The notes: generated from the letters alone by a model not told the origin. Counted from the first letter of the stretch, positions 34,710-43,146 are shown. The stretch is 64,000 bases of DNA from Treponema sp. (GCA_016294105.1 JAEDCN010000002.1:118046-182045), one strand, 5' to 3'. Program-made: numbers and translations.

Positions 34710-34738
34710 ATAATAGTAGAAAACAGGTGGGAGGGCAA
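34710..34738 (-). promoter_or_regulatory. Promoter of the COG0523 gene
   Basis: On the minus strand TTGCCC (34738-34733), 17 bp, TATTAT (34715-34710), then six nt to the ATG at 34703. No Zur-like palindrome was recognised. Confidence 0.65.
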
Positions 34739-34756
34739 CAAAGAAAGTGGATATAT

Positions 34757-34784
34757 TTGTTAAGAAAGGATTTTTCAGTATACT
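34757..34784 (+). promoter_or_regulatory. Promoter of the PAP2-like gene
   Basis: TTGTTA (34757-34762), 16 bp, TATACT (34779-34784), then six nt to the ATG at 34791; no SD. Confidence 0.65.
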
Positions 34785-34790
34785 TAGAAT

Positions 34791-35720
34791 ATGAGTGAAA
34801 TTGATACTTCTGTTGAAATGAAGGGAATGGACGCTGTGCGGTACAATAAGCTTCGTGGCAAGGCAATCAAAGAGGTGGGAATTTTTTGGCCTTATGTCTT
34901 GATTCCCATCCATCTGATTACCCTCAAACCATTGCTCTTTTATCTTAAAACTGTAATTTTTGAATTCTTTCTCCTTCAGTTCAAAGTAAAATGGGGCTGG
35001 AGAAAGGCTACCATTGCCCGTGTTACCGATGTCATTGATGGAGACATTCCCTTTTTGCCAGAAAAAAGCGACATTTACCTTGATTTCATCAATTTCTGGA
35101 TCCGCTCCTTGAATTTCACTATTTTGCGACTGGGGCGAAAAAAGGCGCTTCCTCATTTGGCTAGATTTATGGCTGCCATCGGCACAACCTACCATGAAGC
35201 TGCAAGAATATATAAAATCAGAATGTCTACCACATCTCGCCCTTCTGCTGGAAATAATAAAAATATGAAGGCCATCCACCGGGTGGATCCCCATTTGCTG
35301 TGCGTGCCAAGCCTTCACGTGGGAGTGGTGGTGTTGACCTACACCTTTTTTACCACCGTTTTTCGACAGGAAGGTTTGACCCAAGCAGAACAAGAACAAT
35401 ACAGCAAGGAACTATGGGATGGAGCTGTGGAAATTACGGAGACAGTGCTGTATGTAAAGCAACATAGTGTAAACTGTATTCCCGCCGCCCTGTACATGAT
35501 GACCCATCTGCTGAAAGACCAGTTTACCATTCAGGATGCCATCAATTTTATCGATTGCCTCTTTGTGGACACAAGCCATATTTCAGCTGAGCAGGGGAAG
35601 GCTATTCGCAATCACATCCACTACATGTTTGACCGGCTTCTTTTGGAGGGCTGCAACGAGGAGGACTGGATTGTACCTGTGTTACGGTGGCTCATGAGTC
35701 AGCCCGTAACGGAGGTGTGA
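34791..35720 (+). CDS. Unknown protein, possibly PAP2-like
   Basis: 309 aa. I do not recognise a firm family. The segment RPSAGN followed by CVPSLHVGVVVL resembles the PS-x-H core of PAP2-type lipid phosphatases, and a later VKQHSVNCIPA could supply the second His; this is tentative. The N-terminal third has amphipathic and hydrophobic stretches (PYVLIPIHLITLKPLLFYL). The last 70 bp of the shared coding sequence are duplicated at 37078, and the final residues (VTEV) differ from those predicted beyond the second copy (LTSL), so its 3' end was rebuilt by the insertion downstream. Confidence 0.7.
   Translation: MSEIDTSVEMKGMDAVRYNKLRGKAIKEVGIFWPYVLIPIHLITLKPLLFYLKTVIFEFFLLQFKVKWGWRKATIARVTDVIDGDIPFLPEKSDIYLDFINFWIRSLNFTILRLGRKKALPHLARFMAAIGTTYHEAARIYKIRMSTTSRPSAGNNKNMKAIHRVDPHLLCVPSLHVGVVVLTYTFFTTVFRQEGLTQAEQEQYSKELWDGAVEITETVLYVKQHSVNCIPAALYMMTHLLKDQFTIQDAINFIDCLFVDTSHISAEQGKAIRNHIHYMFDRLLLEGCNEEDWIVPVLRWLMSQPVTEV
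35635..35704 (+). repeat. 70-bp direct repeat, left copy
   Basis: Identical over 70 bp to 37078-37147. This copy lies in the 3' end of the PAP2-like gene; together the copies bracket the AAA/DUF4143 gene. Confidence 0.95.
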
Positions 35721-35788
35721 AGGATGCTATGTAACTGATGGAAGCTGGTATCTTGTGTAAGTTTTTCAGTATTAAACTTAAAAATTTG

Positions 35789-35817
35789 TTGAATTGTATA
35801 CGTTTTTTAGTTACAAT
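35789..35817 (+). promoter_or_regulatory. Promoter of the AAA/DUF4143 gene
   Basis: TTGAAT (35789-35794), 17 bp, TACAAT (35812-35817), seven nt to the ATG at 35825; no SD. Confidence 0.6.
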
Positions 35818-35824
35818 GTGAAAT

Positions 35825-37069
35825 ATGTATGAAGAAGAAGAACTTTTTCGGCCACTATTTATAGAAAATTTCAGAAGGTTTAAGGACCAACAAATTATCA
35901 AGATTTTATGTGGTGTTCGCCGTTCTGGAAAATCCACCATTTTAAAGACATACAAAAAGGAATTGATTGCCCTTGGTGTTCCTACACAAAATATTGTGGA
36001 ACGACTTTATTCTAGCATGGAATTTGAAGAAGATTTTGACGCTGTCTGTATGTACAAGGACTTGTGTACTGCCATTGCAGATTCTGATTCCTCTCAGAAA
36101 ACCTATTTGCTTTTGGATGAGGTGCAGGAAATCTCTGGCTGGGAAAAATCCCTTAATTCCCTTTTTGAAAGCCGGAGGGTGGATATTTATGTAACTGGCT
36201 CAAATTCAAAATTGCTTTCTAGCGAGATTTCCACCTATCTTACGGGGCGTTTTGTGCAAATACCTGTTTTTACTCTTTCTTTTTCTGAGTTTGTGGATTT
36301 TAAGAAGCAGTTTTTTCCCGAAACTGTCTACCTTTCCATGGATTTCTTTTTTGAGCACTATCTCAAGACAGGGGGATTTCCCTTTTTGGCAAAAACAAAT
36401 CACAGTCAAGAAGAAAATTATCAGATTGTAGATGGAATCTTTGCAACAGTTGTAACGAGAGACATTACAAAACGCCACAGTATTTCTAATCTTGACATGT
36501 TCAATCGTGTTGTGCGATTCATTTTGGAAAATCTTGGAAAGAATTTCAGTGCAAAGACAATCTTTGATTTTTTTAAAAGCCAGCATCGCTCCATTTCCAT
36601 TGAAACGATTTACAATTATCTTGCCTGGCTGGAAGAAGCCTTCATAATTTACCGTTGCAATCGGTTTGATATTCAGGGCAAGAATGTACTTAAAACCCAA
36701 GAAAAATATTATTTGTCGGATGTGGGCTTCAAATATAGCCAGCTTGGTTTTTCCCCAAAGTCAATTTCATCTGTTTTGGAAAATCTTGTGTACCTTGAAT
36801 TACGTCGCAAGGGCTATTCCGTTTACATCGGTAAAATTGGTGACAAGGAAATCGATTTTGTAGCTACTCGGCAAAATTCCAAGGTATATCTACAGGTTTG
36901 CAGAACCTTGCCAGAGGATTTTGACAGGGAAATTGGCAACTTAAAGGCCATTAAGGATAATTATCCAAAATATGTGGTGACCATGGATGCCAGTGTCTGC
37001 GGAAATGATGAGGGAATAGGGATTGTTCATATAAAAGATTTTTTATTTCACTCTGAACAATTCATCTAA
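35825..37069 (+). CDS. AAA-type ATPase with DUF4143 C-terminal domain
   Basis: 414 aa. Walker A GVRRSGKS at 30-37, Walker B LLLDEVQ with D98-E99, sensor-like VTGSNSKLLS, then the DUF4143 region (KYYLSDVGFKYSQLG; VLENLVYLELRRKGYSVYIGK; KEIDFVA), which resembles a nuclease-like fold. Cellular role of the family is unclear; members are common, mobile and multi-copy in anaerobes. It stands alone inside a 1443-bp unit bounded by 70-bp direct repeats, suggesting recent arrival with its own promoter. Confidence 0.9.
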   Translation: MYEEEELFRPLFIENFRRFKDQQIIKILCGVRRSGKSTILKTYKKELIALGVPTQNIVERLYSSMEFEEDFDAVCMYKDLCTAIADSDSSQKTYLLLDEVQEISGWEKSLNSLFESRRVDIYVTGSNSKLLSSEISTYLTGRFVQIPVFTLSFSEFVDFKKQFFPETVYLSMDFFFEHYLKTGGFPFLAKTNHSQEENYQIVDGIFATVVTRDITKRHSISNLDMFNRVVRFILENLGKNFSAKTIFDFFKSQHRSISIETIYNYLAWLEEAFIIYRCNRFDIQGKNVLKTQEKYYLSDVGFKYSQLGFSPKSISSVLENLVYLELRRKGYSVYIGKIGDKEIDFVATRQNSKVYLQVCRTLPEDFDREIGNLKAIKDNYPKYVVTMDASVCGNDEGIGIVHIKDFLFHSEQFI

Positions 37070-37077
37070 TTCCCTTT

Positions 37078-37147
37078 GGCTTCTTTTGGAGGGCTGCAAC
37101 GAGGAGGACTGGATTGTACCTGTGTTACGGTGGCTCATGAGTCAGCC
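37078..37147 (+). repeat. 70-bp direct repeat, right copy
   Basis: Identical to 35635-35704. It abuts the 3' end of the convergent radical SAM gene and encodes, out of context, the end of the PAP2-like protein followed by LTSL and a stop. Confidence 0.95.
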
Positions 37148-37149
37148 AC

Positions 37150-38031
37150 TTACAAGCCTCTAAAATATTCTGGTTTGTAGCTGGTGTTGCTGCGAGCTTG
37201 GCGAATCTGGTTCAAAAGCCGCTCCTTGTCTTGATTCAGTGTGCCTCTCAGATTCACGTAGTTGGAGGCGTGATTTGCTCGGAAAACTGTGCCGGGGGAA
37301 TCCACCGCTTGCAGAAATAGCTCCATCTCTTCCATCACCTCATCTGGCTCCAGTAGCTGAAACTTGCCCTGTTGCACCAATTTGGACAAGGGAGTTTGCT
37401 CTTCCACCATCAAGGTAAGAAAGCCCAGGAATTCTGGCTGCATCTGGGAAATGAGGCGGGCAGATTCCAGTGCGTGTTCTTTGAGCCGTTGGCGACTTCC
37501 CAGCCCTGAAATCAGCGTGACGGAGGTGCGGAATCCTGCCTGGTGAGCTTTGATGCCAGCCTGTGCCAGCTGCTCTGCCGTTACGCCCTTTGCCATGGAA
37601 TGAAGCACCTGATTGTCTCCCGATTCTGCTCCGATGTAAAGCAAATCCAAGCCTGAATCCTTGATAAGCTGTAGTTCATCAAGGGATTTTTCTAACAAGT
37701 CTTGGGCCGTGGCGTAGGATGAGATTTGGGTTACTTGAGGAAGTTGCTGCTTTACAAAGGCAATGATTTTCACCATGTCTTGGGTAGTCATGGCCAAGGC
37801 ATCTCCATCTGCCAGAAACACCTTGGAAACATACCTACCGTAGAGCCTGGCTCCTTCTACAATATCGGCTTTGATGTCCTCCATCTTCCGCACTCGAAAT
37901 TTCTTTCCTCGGTACATGGAACAAAAAACACAGGTATTGTGGGCACAGCCAATAGTTGCCTGAATAATGAGACTTTGGGCCTCGCTGGGTGGTCTGTAAA
38001 CAATTCCTTCGTACTGCACTTCTTCCTCCAT
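37150..38031 (-). CDS. Radical SAM protein of unknown substrate
   Basis: 293 aa. Cluster cysteines C29, C34 and C37 in IGCAHNTCVFCSMY (a CX4CX2C spacing, unlike the usual CX3CX2C). Downstream, FLADGDALAM, YIGAESGDNQVL and TSVTLISGLG match the SAM-binding and barrel strands of Elp3/YgiQ-like radical SAM enzymes. No accessory domain is present. Leaderless start: TTTAAT ends six nt before the ATG. Confidence 0.88.
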   Translation of the reverse strand: MEEEVQYEGIVYRPPSEAQSLIIQATIGCAHNTCVFCSMYRGKKFRVRKMEDIKADIVEGARLYGRYVSKVFLADGDALAMTTQDMVKIIAFVKQQLPQVTQISSYATAQDLLEKSLDELQLIKDSGLDLLYIGAESGDNQVLHSMAKGVTAEQLAQAGIKAHQAGFRTSVTLISGLGSRQRLKEHALESARLISQMQPEFLGFLTLMVEEQTPLSKLVQQGKFQLLEPDEVMEEMELFLQAVDSPGTVFRANHASNYVNLRGTLNQDKERLLNQIRQARSNTSYKPEYFRGL

Positions 38032-38037
38032 GGAATT

Positions 38038-38066
38038 ATTAAAACAAAATCAACTGTCCTGTGCAA
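38038..38066 (-). promoter_or_regulatory. Promoter of the radical SAM gene
   Basis: On the minus strand TTGCAC (38066-38061), 17 bp, TTTAAT (38043-38038), six nt, ATG at 38031. Confidence 0.6.
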
Positions 38067-38199
38067 GTCTCCTTCAACCTCCTATTTCTAATTTTTATCT
38101 GTGTACAAGGGGATTTTTCTTGCATTTATATTCATTTAATGGTATTTCTTCCTTTGTATTGATATTATTTTGAAAATGCTGTAGCATATCGCATTCATT

Positions 38200-40242
38200 A
38201 TGGAAGAAAATATATCTTTTGAAGATTTGGGCCTTGATGAGGCCACCTTGGCCGCTGTAGCCAAGAAGGGATTTGTAACTCCATCCCCCATTCAAGTTTT
38301 AGCGATTCCCCGTTTATTGGAAGGTGATGCAAACGTTATTGCAAAGGCACGCACTGGTACTGGAAAAACTGCTGCCTTTGGACTTCCCCTTGTTCAGACT
38401 ATTCGTGAGCCTGCCGACTCTGTGCAGGCCCTTGTTTTAACTCCCACCAGAGAGCTGGCCTTGCAGGTGTGTAAGGAAATCGGCTCTTTTTCCACAGGCT
38501 TGTATCCTCGCATGGTTTCCGTGTATGGCGGTCAGTCCATGGGAGCCCAGTTAAAGGCTCTGAAAAAGGGCGTAGAGATTGTGGTGGGAACTCCTGGCCG
38601 TGTGCAGGACCATTTGGAGCGTGGAAGCCTTGATTTATCTAAAATCAAGTATTTTATTCTTGATGAGGCCGACGAAATGCTGGACATGGGCTTTATCGAT
38701 GATATTGAAAACATCTTTGCCCAGGCCAATCCTGAAAGTCGCATTTTGCTCTTTTCTGCCACCATGCCTCAGCCTATTTTGAAGATTGCAGCAAAGTTCA
38801 TGGGTGACTATGAAACGGTAGCTGAGGAAGCAAGTCCCGAAGCACCTATTTTGACGGAGCAAAAGTACATCATGGTGCGGGAGCGGGATAAGCTGGAGCT
38901 GTTGGTGCGGCTTATCGACATTTCTCCCGATTTTTACGGCTTGATTTTTACCCAGACAAAGGTGGATGCAGACAACCTGACTCGCCAGCTGGACGAACGA
39001 GGCTACGAGGTGGCAGCTCTCCACGGAGATATTTCCCAGCAGCAGCGAGAAAAGATTCTCCTGCGGTTCAGAAACAAGAAGACCCGCATTTTGGTGGCCA
39101 CCGACGTTGCTGCTCGTGGAATCGATATTGGTGGTTTGACCCACGTTATCAATTATTCCATCCCCTTTGACAGCTCCACCTACATCCATCGTATTGGACG
39201 TACTGGACGGGCTGGCTCCTACGGCGAGGCCATTACCTTGGTGCGACCAGAAGAAAAGCGAAAGCTGGAGCACTTGAAGTCTGCCATTCGCAAGGCCGTG
39301 AAGGGAAGTCTTCAGGAAGACACCGTTCCTTCTGTAAAGAAGATTCTTGAGCTGAAGCAAAATCGCCTCTTTGACTCCATGAAGGAAGCCATCTGGAAGC
39401 AGGTGGATGGCGTTGCTGCTGATGTTGCTGTGGAGGGGGAGCTTGATTCTGTAGCTCCATCCGAAGCTGATTCCACTTCCCAAGAAAATTCTATTTTTGC
39501 CCGTATGGCAGCTGACCTCTGCGGTCATCGTGATCCCCAGGAAATCCTTGCTTCCGTCTTGGAAAACTTCTACGGTCATCATCTTGATGCTGGTCGTTAT
39601 GGCCATATCGAGTCCCTGGAAAGCCTGAAAAAAGGTAAGGGCGGCCGTGACTCTCTGCGAGAAGTTGGACGACGAGGGCGGAATCTTGATGATGGTGCTC
39701 CTCGCCGTGACCGTGATGTGGTTGCAGAGGATCAAAGACGGATTTACGTGCAGCTGGGCCGCCGGGATAAATTTTTTGTGCGGGAAATCGCTGAGTTCTT
39801 TAGCGACCTGCTGGACATTCCCCAGCGTTTGGTGGACGGCATTGTGGTAAAGGACAGCTTCTCCTTGGTGAGTCTGCCCATTGAAGCTGCCGAGCGAGCC
39901 CTGCAGATGAGTCAGCGGGACAGCAGTATTCCCCACATGCACCTTGATGAAAAGCCTGCTGGAAATGGCGGTGGCAAAAGAAGAAGCCGTGGTGAGTCAG
40001 AAGAGAGGGATTTGCCCCGCAGCAAGCCCAACCGCAAGAAGGGCAAGGATAATAGCGAGGGAAGCTGGAGCTTTAAGGTCAGCGAAAAGTCCTACGAAAA
40101 ACCTCGTTCCAAGGGTGGAAAAGGCTCTGGAAAATCCTTCGGTGGCGGTTCCCTCGGAAGATTTTCTGAAGGCAAGAGCAAGAAAGGTACCGTGCGGGGC
40201 GGCAGTTCTGCTAGCCTTTACAAACGAAAGCTTCCCCAGTAG
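38200..40242 (+). CDS. deaD: DEAD-box RNA helicase, DeaD/CsdA type
   Basis: 680 aa. Q motif (F7, Q32), Walker A ARTGTGKT at 50-57, DEAD at 155-158, SAT, and HRIGRTGRAG. A DbpA-type RNA-binding domain lies near 505-580 (RRIYVQLGRRDKFFVREIAEF), followed by a basic Gly/Lys/Arg/Ser tail. It unwinds structured RNA in ribosome assembly and mRNA turnover, usually important in the cold. There is no SD; a TTGATA-17-TAGCAT promoter (38159-38187) implies a leader of only a few nt. Confidence 0.95.
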   Translation: MEENISFEDLGLDEATLAAVAKKGFVTPSPIQVLAIPRLLEGDANVIAKARTGTGKTAAFGLPLVQTIREPADSVQALVLTPTRELALQVCKEIGSFSTGLYPRMVSVYGGQSMGAQLKALKKGVEIVVGTPGRVQDHLERGSLDLSKIKYFILDEADEMLDMGFIDDIENIFAQANPESRILLFSATMPQPILKIAAKFMGDYETVAEEASPEAPILTEQKYIMVRERDKLELLVRLIDISPDFYGLIFTQTKVDADNLTRQLDERGYEVAALHGDISQQQREKILLRFRNKKTRILVATDVAARGIDIGGLTHVINYSIPFDSSTYIHRIGRTGRAGSYGEAITLVRPEEKRKLEHLKSAIRKAVKGSLQEDTVPSVKKILELKQNRLFDSMKEAIWKQVDGVAADVAVEGELDSVAPSEADSTSQENSIFARMAADLCGHRDPQEILASVLENFYGHHLDAGRYGHIESLESLKKGKGGRDSLREVGRRGRNLDDGAPRRDRDVVAEDQRRIYVQLGRRDKFFVREIAEFFSDLLDIPQRLVDGIVVKDSFSLVSLPIEAAERALQMSQRDSSIPHMHLDEKPAGNGGGKRRSRGESEERDLPRSKPNRKKGKDNSEGSWSFKVSEKSYEKPRSKGGKGSGKSFGGGSLGRFSEGKSKKGTVRGGSSASLYKRKLPQ

Positions 40243-40262
40243 TTTTACAATTAGTTGATGAT

Positions 40263-40296
40263 AAAAAAAATCCCACAGTGGCTTCACTGTGGGATT
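40263..40296 (-). terminator. Terminator between deaD and purN
   Basis: A perfect 12-bp stem (40269-40280 with 40285-40296). The minus strand has eight T residues after it (40270-40263), so it primarily ends purM-purN; the plus side has a weaker T run. Confidence 0.88.
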
Positions 40297-40351
40297 GCTT
40301 TTGATGAATGAGAAAGCTTATTCTCCAAAGTAGTAGAAGGTGCTTCCTTTA

Positions 40352-41020
40352 CTAATTGGCAGAATCTTTTAATCGCTGGGCTAGGAGCTCAACACCTTCC
40401 ACCATGGCAACATGCTCTTGAGGGGCGATGCGGGCGTAGAGACTTTCTGGGGTGTCGCCAGGAAGCACGGGCACCTTCTTTTGTAGGAGGATTTCTCCGG
40501 TGTCACAGCCAGAATCCACCAAATGGATGGTACAGCCAGATTCTGTTTCACCTGCAGCAAGGACAGCCTCATGAACGTGGTGCCCCCACATTCCCTCACC
40601 ACCAAATTTCGGCAAGAGGGCTGGATGCAGGTTGATAATGCGTCCCTTGTATTCTTGAATAATGTCTCCCCCCAGCACGGTGAGAAAGCCTGCTAGCACA
40701 ATGGCTTCGATCTGGTGTTCCTGACAAAGCTTGAGAACTCCATTGGATACGGCAAAGCGTTTTTCATCCCGGCTGGCGGTTTTTGCCAGCTCTGGCCCCA
40801 GGGTAGTGTAGGGGCTCACTACGGTACTGGGCACTCTTGCCGCTGCAGCCCGCTCTAGGGCATAGGCATTTTTGCTACTGGAAATAACCAGTGCCACAGT
40901 GTAGGGGAGGTCTTTTCCTTCTGTGCGCCACTGTTTTTCTGCATCCATGAGGGCCTGCAGGTTGGTGCCTCCACCAGACACCAACACGGCAATTTTCAGG
41001 GGATTATCTTTTCTTTCCAT
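40352..41020 (-). CDS. purN: Phosphoribosylglycinamide formyltransferase
   Basis: 222 aa. Transfers formyl from 10-formyl-THF to GAR in purine synthesis. Seen: IAVLVSGGGTNLQAL at the start, VLAGFLTVLGGDIIQEYKGRIINLHPALLPKFGG with the catalytic N-H-P, and HLVDSGCDTGEILLQ with the catalytic Asp. It follows purM by 30 nt on the same strand with an AAGGA ribosome site. Confidence 0.96.
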   Translation of the reverse strand: MERKDNPLKIAVLVSGGGTNLQALMDAEKQWRTEGKDLPYTVALVISSSKNAYALERAAAARVPSTVVSPYTTLGPELAKTASRDEKRFAVSNGVLKLCQEHQIEAIVLAGFLTVLGGDIIQEYKGRIINLHPALLPKFGGEGMWGHHVHEAVLAAGETESGCTIHLVDSGCDTGEILLQKKVPVLPGDTPESLYARIAPQEHVAMVEGVELLAQRLKDSAN

Positions 41021-41050
41021 GAATGTATCCTTCTTTTGGAAGAAGAGCTC

Positions 41051-42166
41051 TTACTCTTGAAAGAGAACTTGCTCTTCCTGAGTGAGCTTTTCTCCAGAGG
41101 CAGGAGTCTTTTGTGAGGCTACCACCTGACCAATTTTCCATGCCTTCATCTGGGCACAGCGTCCAGCATCTGGGCTGGCGGCAAAGTCAGTAAGGGCCTT
41201 GCAAATAGCGTCGGCCTTGTCCTGGGCTACAGCCAAAATAAAGCCGATTCCCATGTTAAAGGTGTGGTACATACGTTCTGGATCTGCTCCACGGCGAACA
41301 AGCTCTTCAAAAATGGGGAGTACTTCCCAGCTGCCCTTTGTGATAGATGAAACTAAGGGAGCCAAGCCTGCTTCTTGACGCTTTTCGTTGGCAGCAGGAT
41401 ACATGCGGGGAATGTTCTCGTAGAAGCCGCCGCCAGTGATGTGCACCATTCCGTGAACTGCTGAACTAAACTGTTCCAAAACAGAAAGAACAGGTCGAAC
41501 GTAGATTCTTGTGGGCTCAAGGATTACTTCACCGATAGTCTTGCCCTCAGCAAAATCTGCCTTCTGGGTAAAATCGGTAATCAGGCGGCGTACCAAGGAA
41601 AAGCCGTTGGAATGGATACCGCTGGAGGAAAGTCCAATCAATACATCACCTTCTGTAATGGACTTCCCAGTTACAATGGCAGCCTTTTCTGCAATGCCCA
41701 CTCCAAAGCCTGCCACATCGTACTTACCCTCGTCGTAAAAGCCAGGCATTTCTGCTGTCTCGCCACCTAGCAGGGCACAGTTACTTTCTACACAACCGTC
41801 GGCCACTCCCTTTACCAAGTCTGCAGCCACTGAAGCATCAAGCTTTCCGCAGGCAATGTAGTCCAAGAAATAGAGGGGACGGGCACCAGTACAGAGGATG
41901 TCGTTTACACTCATGGCAACACAGTCAATTCCCACAGTGTCGTATTTTTTCATGGCAAAGGCCACGTCTAGCTTGGTACCAACACCGTCGGTACCGCTTA
42001 CCATCACTGGCTCCTTCATGCCGGCTGGTACCTGAAACATTCCTGCAAAGCTGCCTAAACCGCTTAAAACACCGGGAATGGCTGTTCGCTTAGCATGGGA
42101 CTTGTACTTGTCCACTGCACGGTACCCTTCTTCCACATCTACACCAGACTGACGGTAATCTATCAT
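41051..42166 (-). CDS. purM: Phosphoribosylformylglycinamidine cyclo-ligase
   Basis: 371 aa from 42166. Makes aminoimidazole ribotide from FGAM with ATP. Motifs: SGVDVEEGYRAV, VSGTDGVGTKLDVAF, GIDCVAMSVNDILCTGARPLYFLDY, GGETAEMPGFY, HITGGGFYENIPR. The frame is open for another 118 codons upstream, but the promoter and TGGAGG ribosome site fix the start at 42166. First gene of purM-purN. Confidence 0.96.
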   Translation of the reverse strand: MIDYRQSGVDVEEGYRAVDKYKSHAKRTAIPGVLSGLGSFAGMFQVPAGMKEPVMVSGTDGVGTKLDVAFAMKKYDTVGIDCVAMSVNDILCTGARPLYFLDYIACGKLDASVAADLVKGVADGCVESNCALLGGETAEMPGFYDEGKYDVAGFGVGIAEKAAIVTGKSITEGDVLIGLSSSGIHSNGFSLVRRLITDFTQKADFAEGKTIGEVILEPTRIYVRPVLSVLEQFSSAVHGMVHITGGGFYENIPRMYPAANEKRQEAGLAPLVSSITKGSWEVLPIFEELVRRGADPERMYHTFNMGIGFILAVAQDKADAICKALTDFAASPDAGRCAQMKAWKIGQVVASQKTPASGEKLTQEEQVLFQE

Positions 42167-42199
42167 CTTTTCCTCCAAAGGCTTCGTAAATATATGCCT

Positions 42200-42228
42200 A
42201 GTATAGCCCACTGGGGAAAAAGTAGCAA
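42200..42228 (-). promoter_or_regulatory. Promoter of purM-purN
   Basis: On the minus strand TTGCTA (42228-42223), 17 bp, TATACT (42205-42200), giving a leader of about 27 nt. No purine riboswitch fits in that leader. Confidence 0.7.
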
Positions 42229-42271
42229 GGTGAAGGGTAGGGAGGGAGTAACGGGAGTGTGTTGGTAGAAT

Positions 42272-42356
42272 TTGATATATATTTATTTTATACATATAAC
42301 ATAAAGAATGAGTATCCTTATGCAGTTCCCTGTGTAATTGATGATGCAGGGAATTG
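42272..42356 (+). promoter_or_regulatory. Promoter, short leader ORF and hairpin before the antitoxin gene
   Basis: TTGATA (42272-42277), 17 bp, TATAAC (42295-42300), then seven nt to an ATG (42308) opening a 9-codon ORF MSILMQFPV that ends at 42337. A 10-bp hairpin (42323-42332 with 42347-42356) overlaps its end and is followed by GTTTTTG. The layout resembles an attenuator, but could be chance. Confidence 0.35.
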
Positions 42357-42407
42357 GTTTTTGAAAACTGCATATCCTTGCAGAAAACTAAAAGGAAGGG
42401 TGTGAGA

Positions 42408-42728
42408 ATGAATGAAGAAACAACGAGAAAATTACAGGAAGAGGAATTTTGGCTTTCTCCTTTGGATAAGGAGGAACAATGGAATGAAGACAATGAAGAA
42501 TGTTTTGTTCCTTGTGACAACCAAAATGAATTACGAGCACTATTAATGAAAACTGCACAGAATATTCAAGAAGCAAGAAAAAAAAGACCTGTTACAATCA
42601 ATCTTGATGGTGATGTTGTGACTTATTTTAAGCAGTTGGCATTAGAGACTGGTATTGCATACCAAAGCTTGATAAACTTGTTTTTGGTACAATGTGCAAA
42701 GGAAAAGAAGCGCCCAGTGTTTGTATAA
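42408..42728 (+). CDS. BrnA/CopG-like antitoxin without visible partner
   Basis: 106 aa from ATG 42408, preceded by GGAAGGG; the frame extends 18 codons further up without a ribosome site. The C-terminal half RPVTINLDGDVVTYFKQLA..TGIAYQSLINLFLVQ is a ribbon-helix-helix of the BrnA type; the N-terminal half is acidic, as in toxin-binding antitoxin segments. No BrnT-like toxin lies upstream or downstream, so it is an orphan or acts in trans. Confidence 0.75.
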   Translation: MNEETTRKLQEEEFWLSPLDKEEQWNEDNEECFVPCDNQNELRALLMKTAQNIQEARKKRPVTINLDGDVVTYFKQLALETGIAYQSLINLFLVQCAKEKKRPVFV

Positions 42729-42744
42729 AGATTTGAAAGCAATC

Positions 42745-42890
42745 AGTAAATCTACCTCACGACGGGACACGGAAACGGTGGTTTCATCGGATCGGTTAAT
42801 GGAACCAAATGTTGCGTTAATTTGTTTTGCTGTTATGCTGTTGCCATTGTCCACGCCCTTAACGAATCCTTGGACAATTTAACACTTTCA
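42745..42890 (-). other. Possible decayed coding fragment
   Basis: On the minus strand the segment reads VDNGNSITAKQINATFGSINRS then TVSVSRREVDLLIAF, which has the look of a fragment of a repetitive surface or lipoprotein family, but no start, ribosome site or full domain is present. Treat as a remnant at best. The 418-bp gap 42729-43146 otherwise holds short tandem repeats. Confidence 0.3.
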
Positions 42891-42952
42891 TACAAAGAGA
42901 AGCCATAAAATAGTAGTTAGTACTTAGTGTGTAGCAGCCAGTTCTTAATTTT

Positions 42953-42972
42953 CAATTCTCAATTCTCAATTT
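42953..42972. repeat. 7-bp tandem repeat (CAATTCT, about 3 copies)
   Basis: CAATTCT at 42953-42959 and 42960-42966, then CAATTT. The first of three short tandem arrays upstream of the outer membrane protein gene. Confidence 0.7.
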
Positions 42973-43067
42973 CCCTTAAAATCTAGCTTAAATCCCTGTG
43001 GAATAGTGGCATTTCCGGTGGCTGGCACCTACAGTTTAGTGTAGATGTTGGCTACAGGTACCGTGGT

Positions 43068-43115
43068 ACTAGATACTAGATACTAGATACTCGGTATCTC
43101 GGTATCTCGGTACCT
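43068..43115. repeat. Adjacent 7-bp and 8-bp tandem arrays
   Basis: ACTAGAT repeated three times plus ACT (43068-43091) is followed directly by CGGTATCT repeated three times, the last with one change (43092-43115). AGATAC in the first array is complementary to GTATCT in the second, so the pair can fold as a hairpin in several registers. It ends 31 bp before the start of the outer membrane protein gene. Confidence 0.85.
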
Positions 43116-43146
43116 ACTAACAAGACAACACAGGAGGATTTTCGCA

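Noticed and set aside
34704..35399. N-terminal extension making the COG0523 protein 661 aa
   Set aside because: It would cover the divergent PAP2-like gene and its promoter; the family starts at 34703 beside a promoter.
35705..37077. Insertion sequence carrying the DUF4143 ATPase
   Set aside because: No transposase and no terminal inverted repeats; only the 70-bp direct repeats are seen.
38635..39942. 435-codon open frame antisense to deaD
   Set aside because: It is the complement of a strongly conserved helicase gene, has no ribosome site or recognisable domain, and its open state follows from the codon pattern of the sense gene.
42167..42520. 118-codon N-terminal extension of PurM
   Set aside because: It runs through the purM promoter and ribosome site into the antitoxin gene; PurM normally starts where called.
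43068..43115. CRISPR-like repeats upstream of the outer membrane protein gene
   Set aside because: Units of 7-8 bp with no spacers are simple tandem repeats.
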